From RGIG5270 sp045538635 (lineage in GTDB: Bacteria; Verrucomicrobiota; Lentisphaeria; Victivallales; Victivallaceae): a stretch of DNA of 64,000 nucleotides. The DNA is taken from positions 6,143 through 70,142 of the forward strand of contig JAZSRU010000093.1 of the NCBI GenBank assembly GCA_045538635.1, read 5' to 3'. Below the pieces are notes generated by a model. That model ran no database searches. It was not told the origin of the DNA and saw only the letters and a program-made list of their open reading frames with translations. Positions within the stretch are counted from its first letter, which is position 1. The number at the start of each line of letters is the position of its first letter. A program made the translations under genes and the position numbers. This document shows positions 17,265-25,949 of the stretch, piece after piece.

Positions 17265-18608
17265 ATGAAAATTCAATTCGGTATCGGACGCAGATGCATC
17301 AACCCTGAACTCCCAATCTCTCTGGCAGGATATTTCAATACCCGCATGTGGGACAAAATCCTCGATGATATTGAAGTCAGAGTCATCGTTTTCAAAGGCG
17401 AAGATAAAGATTTTGCCATCGTTCATTTTGACATCCTCAGTATCTCATATCCATTCTACACCGATGTTCTGGAAGCCTTGCAGTCTGTTGAACCGTCATT
17501 CAAAGAAGAAAATGTTTTGATTTCAGCAGTTCACTCACATACTGCTCCCGATATCAACAACTGCCCCACCAGCCCTGCTTACCGCAAATTCGCCGCCGCC
17601 AAAGCCGCCGAAGCATTGAAAGATGCATTGGCAAATATCGAAGATGGTGAAGTTTATACTGCAATGGCGCAGGACGGCAGATTCCAGTTCAACCGCCGCT
17701 ACTGGATGAAAGACGGCAGCGTTTTGACCAATCCCGGCAAACTCAATCCCGAAATCGACCGTCCCGAAGGTACTATTGACCCCCAGATACCGATTATTGC
17801 AATCAAAAATGCTCATGGCATCAAACTGCTGATGGCAAGCATTGTTAATCATACTGACACCATCGGCGGCTGCGGCGTATCTGCCGACTGGACCGGTTTT
17901 CTCCGCCGCGACCTCGAACCGGAAATGGCTCCCGGTGCAATGGTCGTTTCGCTCATCGGCTGTGCAGGCAATATCAACCACTTTGATGTAACTACCGATA
18001 TGGATCAAACCTGCTACGCAGAACCCGAACGCATCGGCAAAGGCTATGCAGAAAGCATCCGCAAAGTTTGGAATGATCTGAAAGCTGTTGAAGACGGCAA
18101 ATTCAGTTTTGAGTCCGCACTTGCAGTTTCCGCCCCCCGCGAACTCGATCCCGAAGAAATCAAAGAAGCACAGGCTGTTGTTGAAAAATATGCCGATGTC
18201 GATATCAATGCCCATGGCGATCTCACCAGCGAGGATCTCGCCAAAAAAACTCCGGTCGTTTTGAAGTTTTTTGCCGAAAAACTGCTTGAAATCGCCAACA
18301 ATACCCACAAACCGACATTCCGTTTGAGTCTGCTCAAATTCGGTGAATCCGCAGTTATCGCATCATTGCCGAGTGAACCGTTTGTTGAAATCGGTTTGAA
18401 TCTGCGCAAATCCATTTTCTTCGGCAAACATTGCCTTGTCTGCTCACACGGCAACTACAATGGCGGCGGAAAATTCATTGGCGGCTATATCCCCAACAGC
18501 TGGAACTACGGCAGAGGCGGATATGAAACTACTCCGCGCAGCAGCGGCTATTCTGTCCGTACCGCAGATGTTCTGCTCGCCGCCTGGCGCAAAATGGTTG
18601 AAAAATAA
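17265..18608 (+). CDS. Neutral/alkaline ceramidase-like hydrolase
   Basis: 447 residues, related to the N-terminal domain of neutral/alkaline non-lysosomal ceramidases (Zn amidases). Zn-ligand-like motifs are SAVHSHTAPD near residue 90, NHTDTIGG near 195 and the glycine-rich GCAGNINHFD near 235; GGYIPNSWNYGRGGYE near the end also fits. It lacks a signal peptide and is shorter than secreted ceramidases, so it is probably cytoplasmic. Small family members of this type are common in Planctomycetes/Lentisphaerae, often beside sugar catabolism genes, with unknown substrates. Monocistronic: own promoter, and a strong terminator 45 bases after the stop. Confidence 0.75.
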   Translation: MKIQFGIGRRCINPELPISLAGYFNTRMWDKILDDIEVRVIVFKGEDKDFAIVHFDILSISYPFYTDVLEALQSVEPSFKEENVLISAVHSHTAPDINNCPTSPAYRKFAAAKAAEALKDALANIEDGEVYTAMAQDGRFQFNRRYWMKDGSVLTNPGKLNPEIDRPEGTIDPQIPIIAIKNAHGIKLLMASIVNHTDTIGGCGVSADWTGFLRRDLEPEMAPGAMVVSLIGCAGNINHFDVTTDMDQTCYAEPERIGKGYAESIRKVWNDLKAVEDGKFSFESALAVSAPRELDPEEIKEAQAVVEKYADVDINAHGDLTSEDLAKKTPVVLKFFAEKLLEIANNTHKPTFRLSLLKFGESAVIASLPSEPFVEIGLNLRKSIFFGKHCLVCSHGNYNGGGKFIGGYIPNSWNYGRGGYETTPRSSGYSVRTADVLLAAWRKMVEK

Positions 18609-18652
18609 GGATTTTTTATCAGCGTATAAATCATTTTTTAATACAAAATGAA

Positions 18653-18700
18653 AAAGGTTGCCGCAAGACCTGAAAAAGTCAGGCGGCAACCTTTGTTTTT
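18653..18700. terminator. Bidirectional terminator between convergent genes
   Basis: A 12-base stem AAAGGTTGCCGC (18653-18664) pairs with GCGGCAACCTTT (18683-18694), with an inner CCTGA/TCAGG stem. It is followed by GTTTTT on the plus strand and by a T-rich run on the minus strand, so it can serve both convergent transcripts. Confidence 0.85.
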
Positions 18701-18720
18701 ATTGCAGAGATAAAAATATA

Positions 18721-19008
18721 TCAGTTTACACTTATTGCGCGATACGCCAATAAAACTCCGTCAAAATCATTGATGGCAGATACTTTTTCCAGCAAATAAC
18801 TTTTGCCGTCATCAACCAGAACATCACCTGCCTTTACCGCAATTTCAGGCGATAACAGAAAAACGCATTTTGCTTTGCCGAGATTACAGTTTTCAGTATC
18901 AATTGAAAATTCAACTCTGGTGATACCTCTGGTTGTAAAATTTTCGATACTGCCGTCAGCAAGTTTGCGGCTGCCGTTAATGATTTTCCGAAAACAGAAA
19001 TTCTTCAT
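18721..19008 (-). CDS. Small protein coupled to a portal-like gene
   Basis: 95 residues with no family I recognise. It overlaps the stop of the portal-like gene by 4 bases (ATGA), so the two are translationally coupled. The content (short beta-rich segments with GDVLVDDGKSYLLEKVSAI) resembles small phage head-tail adaptor or connector proteins, which usually follow portal genes, but this rests on position as much as on sequence. No signal peptide or membrane segment. Confidence 0.45.
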   Translation of the reverse strand: MKNFCFRKIINGSRKLADGSIENFTTRGITRVEFSIDTENCNLGKAKCVFLLSPEIAVKAGDVLVDDGKSYLLEKVSAINDFDGVLLAYRAISVN

Positions 19009-20414
19009 TTTTTATCCTCTCCGCAGTTTTTCTGAAATTCTTTCAGTATTTTTTCTCTGGTGCAATGATCTATCTTTTTGAGCTTTTCGAGCAGAAAGAG
19101 AGCAGTTCCGGCAATTTCCTGCTGATAAGTTTCAGAATCAGAAAATTTGTTGAGATCAAGCAATGCCCGGATCGAACTTTCAAGATTGGTAACAGAAAAA
19201 TCACGATTGTAAGAAACTCTCACCTTTTCAAGTGCAGGATTATAAAGACGCATGATATCCCATACCGCACTTTCACATTGTTCCAGCAATTCAGCTTTTG
19301 CCGCCAGAAATTGTCCGACATGATGATGATCCCATGCTTTTGACTCCGCGCTGCGGAGCATGCGTGTTTCGGTCTGTGCTGCCATGCCGACGAGGTCAAA
19401 AAGTTCCTTTTTGAGCGCGAGATTTTCATCACGGATGCAGCGGGTATCTGCTCCTCCGGGAGAAATATAACGGCTGATACCTTTTTCTTCCGGAGATTCC
19501 CAGATTGCGGCACTGCGGGCAATGACATGGCTGAATTTCTGCGGTTTATCACTGCTGTCCGGCAGCGAAAGCGGCTGCGAAGTGCGGGCAAAAGAATCCG
19601 AAATCACCAGCAGCCCGAACATCTGTTTTATCATATTCATCTGCGCCTCTGATTCATTATTGAGGATCGCGTCGGAAATACGGACAATATCTTCAAAATA
19701 ATGACCGCCATTGATTTCTGTACCGTCAACATCACCTGCAATGACCGCCGGAACCATACCGAGATTATGTTCTCTGCGCATAATGCATTTGACAGGCGCG
19801 CTGACAGACTGGCGTTCAAAAACAAGGAACTCATTGCGAGTGAAAAGTTTACGCCTGCGGATACGGTATTCCGGTTCAAACGGATTTGATTTCAGCAGAG
19901 CATCTTCCTCAACAATGAGCCAGTCAAGTTTGCCGTCAGCTCCGTATGCATAATCAACAGCTTCAAGCGGAGAAAGCGCACGGGCAAAAGGACGGAGTCT
20001 TTCCGCCAGACAGCGGTCATAATCGGCTTCACCTTCAAAAAAAGGCATTTCAACAAGCAGAACCGCTTTGCCGTAAATATTGAGCAGAGTTGAAAACTGC
20101 CGCATAATATCGCCGGTACGCGCTCCGGTGCGGGAAAAATCTTCCAGCAATGCGGCATCTGCATTGATACGCTGCGGTTCTGTCGCAAAAATATACTGGG
20201 TGATAAGTTGTGCAATGCGGCGCGGATAGTTGAAATAATAAGCACGGCGGACTCTTTCGGCAAATTCCAGATCGATTTCAGAAACATGACGGATCAGAGC
20301 AGATTGAATATAATCACAGCCGCCGGCATACGCGGCGCGGGATTTTTCCCAGATATAACGGTTTTTGCGATAATCGCTGTGAGTGCGGCGGAACAAAAAA
20401 TCAAAATTTTCCAT
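19005..20414 (-). CDS. Phage portal-like protein, isolated
   Basis: 469 residues from the ATG at 20414, which has GGGAG 6 bases upstream; the longer open frame upstream is not coding-like. The sequence resembles SPP1-type or DUF4055-type portal proteins. It has an N-terminal arm, YNYPRR-like and LLEDFSRTGARTGDIM blocks, a central strand-rich wing, ISDAILNNESEAQMNMIKQM, and a long C-terminal helix (SAESKAWDHHHVGQFLAAKA). Portal rings form the DNA entry vertex of tailed phages. No terminase, capsid or tail genes surround it: neighbours are a ceramidase-like gene and a signalling operon. It may be a domesticated remnant or part of a small satellite. Family call is by eye. Confidence 0.55.
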   Translation of the reverse strand: MENFDFLFRRTHSDYRKNRYIWEKSRAAYAGGCDYIQSALIRHVSEIDLEFAERVRRAYYFNYPRRIAQLITQYIFATEPQRINADAALLEDFSRTGARTGDIMRQFSTLLNIYGKAVLLVEMPFFEGEADYDRCLAERLRPFARALSPLEAVDYAYGADGKLDWLIVEEDALLKSNPFEPEYRIRRRKLFTRNEFLVFERQSVSAPVKCIMRREHNLGMVPAVIAGDVDGTEINGGHYFEDIVRISDAILNNESEAQMNMIKQMFGLLVISDSFARTSQPLSLPDSSDKPQKFSHVIARSAAIWESPEEKGISRYISPGGADTRCIRDENLALKKELFDLVGMAAQTETRMLRSAESKAWDHHHVGQFLAAKAELLEQCESAVWDIMRLYNPALEKVRVSYNRDFSVTNLESSIRALLDLNKFSDSETYQQEIAGTALFLLEKLKKIDHCTREKILKEFQKNCGEDKK

Positions 20415-20574
20415 AAAAAACTCCCTGTTGATATTGATGTTGTAAAAAGTTGCAGAGCATTTATGCCGTTTTAAAAACCTCCTTTCCGCGGCATTTGCGT
20501 CTTCCAAAACATCCCGTGTCAACCTGCGAACTGAAAAAAGATGAAAAACATGCTTAAAAATATGATTTTTTGAT

Positions 20575-20603
20575 TTGAAATATTGATAAAACAGTTTTAT
20601 TTT
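20575..20603 (+). promoter_or_regulatory. Promoter of the SpoIIE-phosphatase operon
   Basis: TTGAAA (20575-20580), 17-base spacer, TATTTT (20598-20603), about 30 bases before the start codon. Consensus match only. Confidence 0.4.
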
Positions 20604-20634
20604 ATAGTAAATATACAGATTTGTGGAGAAATTT

Positions 20635-22056
20635 ATGTTTGATGAAGTTATAAAGATTGCAAGCAGCGCTCTCGGAATTCTGATAATCAGCATGGCAATA
20701 CTGATAATGTTCCTGTACCGCCGCATGAAAAAAATACAGAGAAATCTGACTATGGCAACCGCCGCCAAATATGAAATGGATGACTTTCTGACCCATTTTT
20801 CACAGGGGCTGGAAACCAAAGACGGTCTGAAAGAATCAGTCAATACCATCTGCCGCTATGTCGCACAACAGATAAATGCTGAAGGTGTAGCGATTTATGA
20901 GTTTAAAGACGGCACTCTTTCTGCATCCGGTGTCGCCGGAATTTACCCATTGATACCCAGCAAAAATTATAAACTTCTCGGCGATCTCCGCCATTTGCAT
21001 GAAGCTGTTAAATTGTGCAAATTCACCCCGGGCGACGGCAGTTTTGCCGGTTGTATCGCAGAATCAAAAACTGCAGAAAATGTCCTCAATCCAACCCGCG
21101 ATATACGTTTTGCCAATACTTTGAGTCCGGAAGGTTTGACCGGAGTCATCGGCGAGCCGCTTATCAGCGAAAACTCCCTCTTCGGTGTAATCGTTGCCAT
21201 TAACAACAACCGCAATTACGGCGCCCCTTTCAGCCGTACCCAGAAAGAACATTTCCACCATCTGACCTCTCAAATAGTCCTTATGCACAAACTTGTGAAC
21301 TCATACAGCGCATTAAACCGCCGCGAACGCATCGATCAGGAATTGGAATTCGCGCGCCAGATCCAGTTTTCTCTGCTACCGAAAGCATTTCCGGAATGGG
21401 CGCAATTCTCCATTACCGCATTCACCCGTCCCGCAAAAGAGGTGAACGGCGATTTTTATGACTTCGTGCAAATCGACGATGACCGGTTGCTGATCGTGAT
21501 AGGCGATGCCTGCGGCAAAGGCGTTCCCGCCTGCATGTTGAGCGCCATGACACGGAGTTTCATCCGCGCGCTGGCTGATAATTTCACAACTTTGAGCAAT
21601 TTTCTGATGCGCTTGAACAACAAAGTTTATGCAGATACCGATGATGGACGCTACATCACATTAAACTGCTGCCTGCTGGATAAAAAACGTTCTCTCCTGG
21701 AATTTGCACGCGCCGGGCACACAGAACTTATCACCTTTGTCCACAACCACTTGCGCGTAATATATCCTGAAGGTGCAGGGCTTGGTATTCTGCCATCTGA
21801 TTTTGCAAACTTTGATACATTCTGTCTGGCATTTGAACAGGGGATGAGTTTTCTCGTTTTCTCTGACGGCATAACCGAAGCTGTAAACAAAGCCGAAGAA
21901 GAATTCGGTATTGAACGGCTCAAAAATGTTTTCCATGATGCGATCCAGCACGGACTTGAGTCAAATAAAGTAATTGAATACATCCTCGATGAAGTCAAAA
22001 AATTCTCACCCGACCAAATTGATGATCAGACTCTGATCCTGATCCAATACAGATAA
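20635..22056 (+). CDS. GAF-domain PP2C (SpoIIE/RsbU-type) serine phosphatase
   Basis: 473 residues. One N-terminal membrane segment (residues 5-27, LGILIISMAILIMFLY) anchors it facing the cytoplasm. A GAF sensor domain spans about 55-215 and a SpoIIE-type PP2C phosphatase about 245-470, with metal-binding blocks GDFYDF and IGDACGKGVPA, then RAGHTELI and FSDGITEA. Such enzymes usually dephosphorylate an anti-sigma-factor antagonist, but no STAS or HATPase partner is adjacent. Start ATG with GGAG 6 bases upstream. It is followed at 10 bases by a LolA-like gene and an S41 peptidase, probably one operon. Confidence 0.88.
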   Translation: MFDEVIKIASSALGILIISMAILIMFLYRRMKKIQRNLTMATAAKYEMDDFLTHFSQGLETKDGLKESVNTICRYVAQQINAEGVAIYEFKDGTLSASGVAGIYPLIPSKNYKLLGDLRHLHEAVKLCKFTPGDGSFAGCIAESKTAENVLNPTRDIRFANTLSPEGLTGVIGEPLISENSLFGVIVAINNNRNYGAPFSRTQKEHFHHLTSQIVLMHKLVNSYSALNRRERIDQELEFARQIQFSLLPKAFPEWAQFSITAFTRPAKEVNGDFYDFVQIDDDRLLIVIGDACGKGVPACMLSAMTRSFIRALADNFTTLSNFLMRLNNKVYADTDDGRYITLNCCLLDKKRSLLEFARAGHTELITFVHNHLRVIYPEGAGLGILPSDFANFDTFCLAFEQGMSFLVFSDGITEAVNKAEEEFGIERLKNVFHDAIQHGLESNKVIEYILDEVKKFSPDQIDDQTLILIQYR

Positions 22057-22066
22057 AGGAGTAAAT

Positions 22067-22798
22067 ATGAAAAAATTACTTTGTGCGCTTTGTACCATTT
22101 TCGTTTTCTGCAATATTTACGCTGCATGGGATGCAGAAAAAACCAATGCATTCCTGTCTGCTATGGACCGCGCCGCCGATCCGGATAATACCGGCAAATC
22201 AATCAAAACCATGGAAATATCCGGCGAATCCATAATAAAACAACTCAATATAAAAATCACCACAAATGTTTTCTATAAAAAACCGGATAAATTGAAATCC
22301 GTTTCAATCTCACCTCTGCAGACCACAACACTTTATTTCAACGGCAAAAAAGGAATAAAAGACGATTCCATAGGCGGAGTAAGCCCCGTTGAAGGAATTC
22401 AGCTCAAAGAACTGGAAATGCAGGCGAAACGATTGAATCCGGCACTTCCTCTGCGTCAGGCTTACAGCAAAATCGAAATACAGGATGAACCGGAGGAACG
22501 CAACGGCAAAAAATATGTTGTTCTGATCTGTTCCGATGATGCCTCTGGACTTTTTCCGCAAAAAGTTCTGGTCGATCCGGATACAAAACTTATTGCCTAT
22601 GTCACCGGCAAATTCAATTCCGATATGGGTGTTGTAGAAATAACAACTCACCATATCAAATACAGCAAAATCAACGGATTGATGCTCCCGGTCAAATCTG
22701 TTCAATCCATGATGAATATTGAAGTTGAAATAAATGTTGCAAAATTCATCGTCAATAAAAAATATCCCGACAACATGTTTGAATATCAGGAACAATGA
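22067..22798 (+). CDS. Exported LolA-like protein
   Basis: 243 residues with a signal peptide (LLCALCTIFVFCNIYA, cleaved near residue 19). The body of about 220 residues has the LolA / outer-membrane lipoprotein-sorting pattern: NVFYKKPDKLKSVSI, TTLYFNGKKGIKD, then VLVDPDTKLIAYV and a C-terminal INVAKFIVNKKYPDNMFEY strand pair. It is soluble periplasmic rather than lipidated, having no lipobox. It overlaps the S41 peptidase start by 4 bases (ATGA). It resembles the lipoprotein at 4231-5100 in layout. Cargo unknown. Confidence 0.65.
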   Translation: MKKLLCALCTIFVFCNIYAAWDAEKTNAFLSAMDRAADPDNTGKSIKTMEISGESIIKQLNIKITTNVFYKKPDKLKSVSISPLQTTTLYFNGKKGIKDDSIGGVSPVEGIQLKELEMQAKRLNPALPLRQAYSKIEIQDEPEERNGKKYVVLICSDDASGLFPQKVLVDPDTKLIAYVTGKFNSDMGVVEITTHHIKYSKINGLMLPVKSVQSMMNIEVEINVAKFIVNKKYPDNMFEYQEQ

Positions 22799-23976
22799 AA
22801 AAATTCCTCATCCCCATTCTCCTGACTTTGATGTATCCGTTGTTTGCAATACCGCAAAATGACATAAATACCGAAGTTTTCAATGCCGTCATAAGTGAAA
22901 TATTAAAATTCCATTATGACGGAAATTTCCGTCAAAAATACGCTGAAACTATCACATCATTCCGTCAAAGAGCTGAAAAATCCGTCAATTCTGCGGAGCT
23001 TGGGCGGATATTGAATGCTTTTTTCCGTCAATTATCGGACAGCCATTTTAATATCATTGTTCCGTCATCTCAAGTCAAACAATCTGTCCTACCGCTCAAA
23101 AATGACATTAAGCTGCTTGAAAGTGACGGTAAAGTACTTATTTGTGAATGTCCCGCAAATTCTGTTTTCAAATGCGGCGATGAATTGCTCGCAATCAATA
23201 ACGAAACTCCAGACCGCAATAACCGTATCGGAGCTGCGATCCAGCTTGCACATAAACTGCAATTCGGCATCCCCGGCAATATCATAAAAGCAGATATTAT
23301 CCGCAACAACCGCAAAATGAGTGTACAATACACCGCCGAACGGCTGACAGAAATGCCGATTTTTTTCAAACTCGGTGAAATGCCGCTAATTCCTGAAAAT
23401 TATAATTCAAAAATCATTGACCGCAATACAGGTTACATAAGTTTTAACCATTTTACTCCGCATGCTGTTCAAATGCTCAAAAAAGATATCAATTCAAAAT
23501 TCAGAAATATTCCCAAACTCATTATTGATCTGCGCAACAACAGCGGCGGACTTATACTTATGGGCGTGAATATGGCATCATTTTTGAGCGGGAAAAAAGT
23601 CGATTTCGGCAAAATGATCATCTCCAGTCAGCCGCTCACCCCGAAATCATATCCGCAGAAAAACCGTTTTTACGGCAAAGTTTTCATCCTCGTTGACAGA
23701 AATTCATACAGTACCGCCGAAATTTTCGCTCAATCAATGCATGACTCCGGCTCTGCCGTTGTGATCGGAGAAAAAACAGCCGGAATGTGTCTGCCGTCAG
23801 TTTTCATTTCTCTGCCGCATGGATTCAGACTGCAAACTGTTGCCGGAGATTATATCAGTTCATCCGGAAAACGTCTTGAAGGACACGGTGTCACACCTCC
23901 GGTTGTTATAATCAACACTCCGGATTCTCTGAAAAACAACCGGGATATGCTGATTGAATATGTCAGAAAATTCTGA
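22795..23976 (+). CDS. S41-family (tail-specific/CtpA-like) peptidase
   Basis: 393 residues, signal peptide at 1-18. A PDZ-like segment (residues about 90-170, ICECPANSVFKCGDELLAI) precedes the S41 catalytic core: GYISFNHF, LIIDLRNNSGGLILMG, and the nucleophile serine in DRNSYSTAEIFAQSM, with the Lys nearby in GEKTAG. It should act in the periplasm. The ATG overlaps the upstream LolA-like gene, so it is co-translated with it. Its first half contains an unusual cluster of CCGTCA words (see findings). Confidence 0.85.
   Translation: MKKFLIPILLTLMYPLFAIPQNDINTEVFNAVISEILKFHYDGNFRQKYAETITSFRQRAEKSVNSAELGRILNAFFRQLSDSHFNIIVPSSQVKQSVLPLKNDIKLLESDGKVLICECPANSVFKCGDELLAINNETPDRNNRIGAAIQLAHKLQFGIPGNIIKADIIRNNRKMSVQYTAERLTEMPIFFKLGEMPLIPENYNSKIIDRNTGYISFNHFTPHAVQMLKKDINSKFRNIPKLIIDLRNNSGGLILMGVNMASFLSGKKVDFGKMIISSQPLTPKSYPQKNRFYGKVFILVDRNSYSTAEIFAQSMHDSGSAVVIGEKTAGMCLPSVFISLPHGFRLQTVAGDYISSSGKRLEGHGVTPPVVIINTPDSLKNNRDMLIEYVRKF
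22886..23129. repeat. Cluster of CCGTCA/TGACGG words
   Basis: Eight copies of CCGTCA (either orientation) fall in 244 bases inside the S41 peptidase gene: starts near 22886, 22917, 22929, 22962, 22982, 23025, 23062 and 23124. One per about 2 kb is expected by chance for a 6-base word on both strands. Confidence 0.6.
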
Positions 23977-24037
23977 AATATCCATTTACCGCCGAAAGAT
24001 AAATCACGGTTTTTTCTCTCTTTTTTGAATGTCAAAC

Positions 24038-24065
24038 TTGAGTTTTTCTTTTTCCAATGTATATT
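24038..24065 (+). promoter_or_regulatory. Promoter of fabF
   Basis: TTGAGT (24038-24043), 16-base spacer, TATATT (24060-24065), about 50 bases before the fabF start. Confidence 0.6.
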
Positions 24066-24113
24066 ATATAAAATATTCTATTGCAATTTTAAATTTTTAT
24101 CTGGAGAAAACTT

Positions 24114-25364
24114 ATGAATGAAAGACGAGTTGTAATTACAGGTCGCGGCGCCCTTTCCTGCGTAGGTCAGGATGTTGCAAGTTTCTGGGACGCCCTGGTC
24201 AACGGCCGCTGCGGTCTGGGCAGAGTAACCCGCTTTGACACATCCGCATACCGCACTCAGATCGCCGGTGAACTAAAAGATTTTGATCCCACAAAATATA
24301 TCAATTTCAAAGAAGCAAAACGCCTCGATCACTTCTGCCAGCTCGCAGTCTGTGCCGCCATTCAGGCCTTGCAGGATGCAGGCCTGCCCGCTCATTTTGA
24401 AGGCAGCAGCATTGATCCCGCCCGTGTCGGCGTACTCGTTTCCAGCGGTATCGGCGGTCTGAATACCCTGACCGAACAGATCCGTACCCTGACCGACCGC
24501 GGTCCCGGCAGAGTTTCTCCTCTGTTGATTCCGATGATGATCGGCGACCTTGCTTCCGGCAATATCTCCATCACATGCGGAGCCAAAGGCCCCAATATGG
24601 GTCTGGTTACTGCCTGTGCCACCGGAACACACTCAATCGGTGAATCCCTCTGGATGATCAAACGCGGTGATGCCGATATCATGATCGCCGGCGGTGCCGA
24701 AGCAAGTATTTCCGAAATCGGCATGGCAGGTTTCAGCGCCATGAAAGCCATGAGCCAGCGCAACGATGATCCCCTGCACGCCAGCCGTCCGTTTGACAAA
24801 GATCGTGACGGTTTCGTAATGAGTGAAGGCGCAGGTGTCCTCATTCTCGAAGAATATGAACACGCCAAAAAACGCGGTGCAACCATTTTTGCCGAACTTG
24901 TCGGCTACGGTGCAACAGGCGATGCTTACCATATCACTTCTCCCCATCCCGAAGGCGAAGGTGCGGCCCGCGCTATCCAGATGGCTCTCGGTCATGCAAA
25001 ACTGAATCCTGAAGATGTTGATTACATCAACGCTCACGGTACTTCAACTTCTCTCAATGACAAATATGAAACTCTCGCCATCAAAAAAGCTTTCGGCGAC
25101 TATGCATACAAAGTCAGCGTTTCCAGTACCAAAGGAACCATGGGACACAGCCTCGGAGCAGCAGGCGCGCTTGAATCAATCGCCTGTATCGAAACTATCC
25201 GCAGCAAAACCATCGCTCCGACCATCAACTACGAAACTCCCGATCCCGACTGCGATCTGGACATCACTCCCAATGTCGCAAAGGAAAAAGATGTCCGTAC
25301 CGCTGTCAATATCAATCTGGGCTTCGGCGGTCACAACGGTGCGCTGATTTTCCGCAGTATCTGA
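24114..25364 (+). CDS. fabF: Beta-ketoacyl-ACP synthase II
   Basis: Condensing enzyme of fatty-acid elongation (type II system). 416 residues, usual length. The catalytic triad is complete: Cys168 in VTACATGTHS, His308 in INAHGTST and His345 in GTMGHSLGAAG. The N-terminus MNERRVVITGRGALSCVG and C-terminal NINLGFGGHNGALIF are typical. It is alone, without other fab genes around, and has its own promoter and a following hairpin. The start ATG has GGAG 8 bases upstream. Confidence 0.96.
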   Translation: MNERRVVITGRGALSCVGQDVASFWDALVNGRCGLGRVTRFDTSAYRTQIAGELKDFDPTKYINFKEAKRLDHFCQLAVCAAIQALQDAGLPAHFEGSSIDPARVGVLVSSGIGGLNTLTEQIRTLTDRGPGRVSPLLIPMMIGDLASGNISITCGAKGPNMGLVTACATGTHSIGESLWMIKRGDADIMIAGGAEASISEIGMAGFSAMKAMSQRNDDPLHASRPFDKDRDGFVMSEGAGVLILEEYEHAKKRGATIFAELVGYGATGDAYHITSPHPEGEGAARAIQMALGHAKLNPEDVDYINAHGTSTSLNDKYETLAIKKAFGDYAYKVSVSSTKGTMGHSLGAAGALESIACIETIRSKTIAPTINYETPDPDCDLDITPNVAKEKDVRTAVNINLGFGGHNGALIFRSI

Positions 25365-25384
25365 CACCGCAGATAAACTTCAAA

Positions 25385-25422
25385 CGCGCCGAACCGGCAG
25401 TATAAACTGTCTGTCCGGCGCG
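25385..25422 (+). terminator. Terminator-like hairpin after fabF
   Basis: CGCGCCG (25385-25391) pairs with CGGCGCG (25416-25422), with a small inner CAGT/ACTG stem. The downstream T-run is weak (AATTATTT), so termination may be incomplete and tadA may receive read-through. Confidence 0.5.
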
Positions 25423-25445
25423 AATTATTTAAACACGGAGATGCC

Positions 25446-25919
25446 ATGACAGAAGAAGATTTCATGAAAGCCGCGCTTGCAGAAGCACGCTCTGCTGCAG
25501 AAGAAAATGAAATCCCCGTTGGAGCTGTCGCTGTTTTGAACGGGGAAATCATAGCCGGCGAACACAACCGCATGGAACAATTAAAAGATGCAACTGCCCA
25601 TGCAGAAATTCTGCTTATCCGCAAAGTGAGCAGTATTATCGAAGATTGGCGTCTGTCAGACATCACGATTTATGTAACCAAAGAGCCTTGCGTCATGTGC
25701 GGTGGAGCTATGGTGAACGCGCATTTAAAAAAGGTAGTTTACGGTCTGCGTGATCCGCGTTCAGGTGCAGATACGCTTGGATTATTGCGCAGCAAAGCAC
25801 TGCTGTATCATGTTGAAAGTTCCGGCGGCATACTTGAAAATGAGTGCAAAGAGCAGTTTCAATCATTTTTTGTGCGCCGCAGACAGGAACAGAAAGCAAT
25901 ACATGACCGGCAGAAATAA
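25446..25919 (+). CDS. tadA: tRNA-specific adenosine deaminase
   Basis: Deaminates A34 to inosine in the tRNA anticodon wobble position. 157 residues. Zn-deaminase motifs: His52-Ala-Glu54 in DATAHAEILLI and PCVMCGGAM with Cys82 and Cys85. The VYGLRDPRSGADTLG block downstream is typical of TadA. The C-terminal tail is Arg/Gln-rich. ATG at 25446 follows CACGGAG. The kinase gene starts 30 bases after the stop. Confidence 0.93.
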   Translation: MTEEDFMKAALAEARSAAEENEIPVGAVAVLNGEIIAGEHNRMEQLKDATAHAEILLIRKVSSIIEDWRLSDITIYVTKEPCVMCGGAMVNAHLKKVVYGLRDPRSGADTLGLLRSKALLYHVESSGGILENECKEQFQSFFVRRRQEQKAIHDRQK

Positions 25920-25949
25920 ACCGTCAATAGAGCAAAAAAAGGAATATTC

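Noticed and set aside
18721..20414. Prophage region
   Set aside because: Only a portal-like gene and one small gene are present; no integrase, terminase, capsid, tail or attachment site is visible, so a prophage is not called.
20461..20520. Strong AAAGGAGG upstream of the portal gene as the start of a longer portal protein
   Set aside because: No start codon lies at proper spacing in the portal frame; the ATG at 20414 has its own GGGAG.
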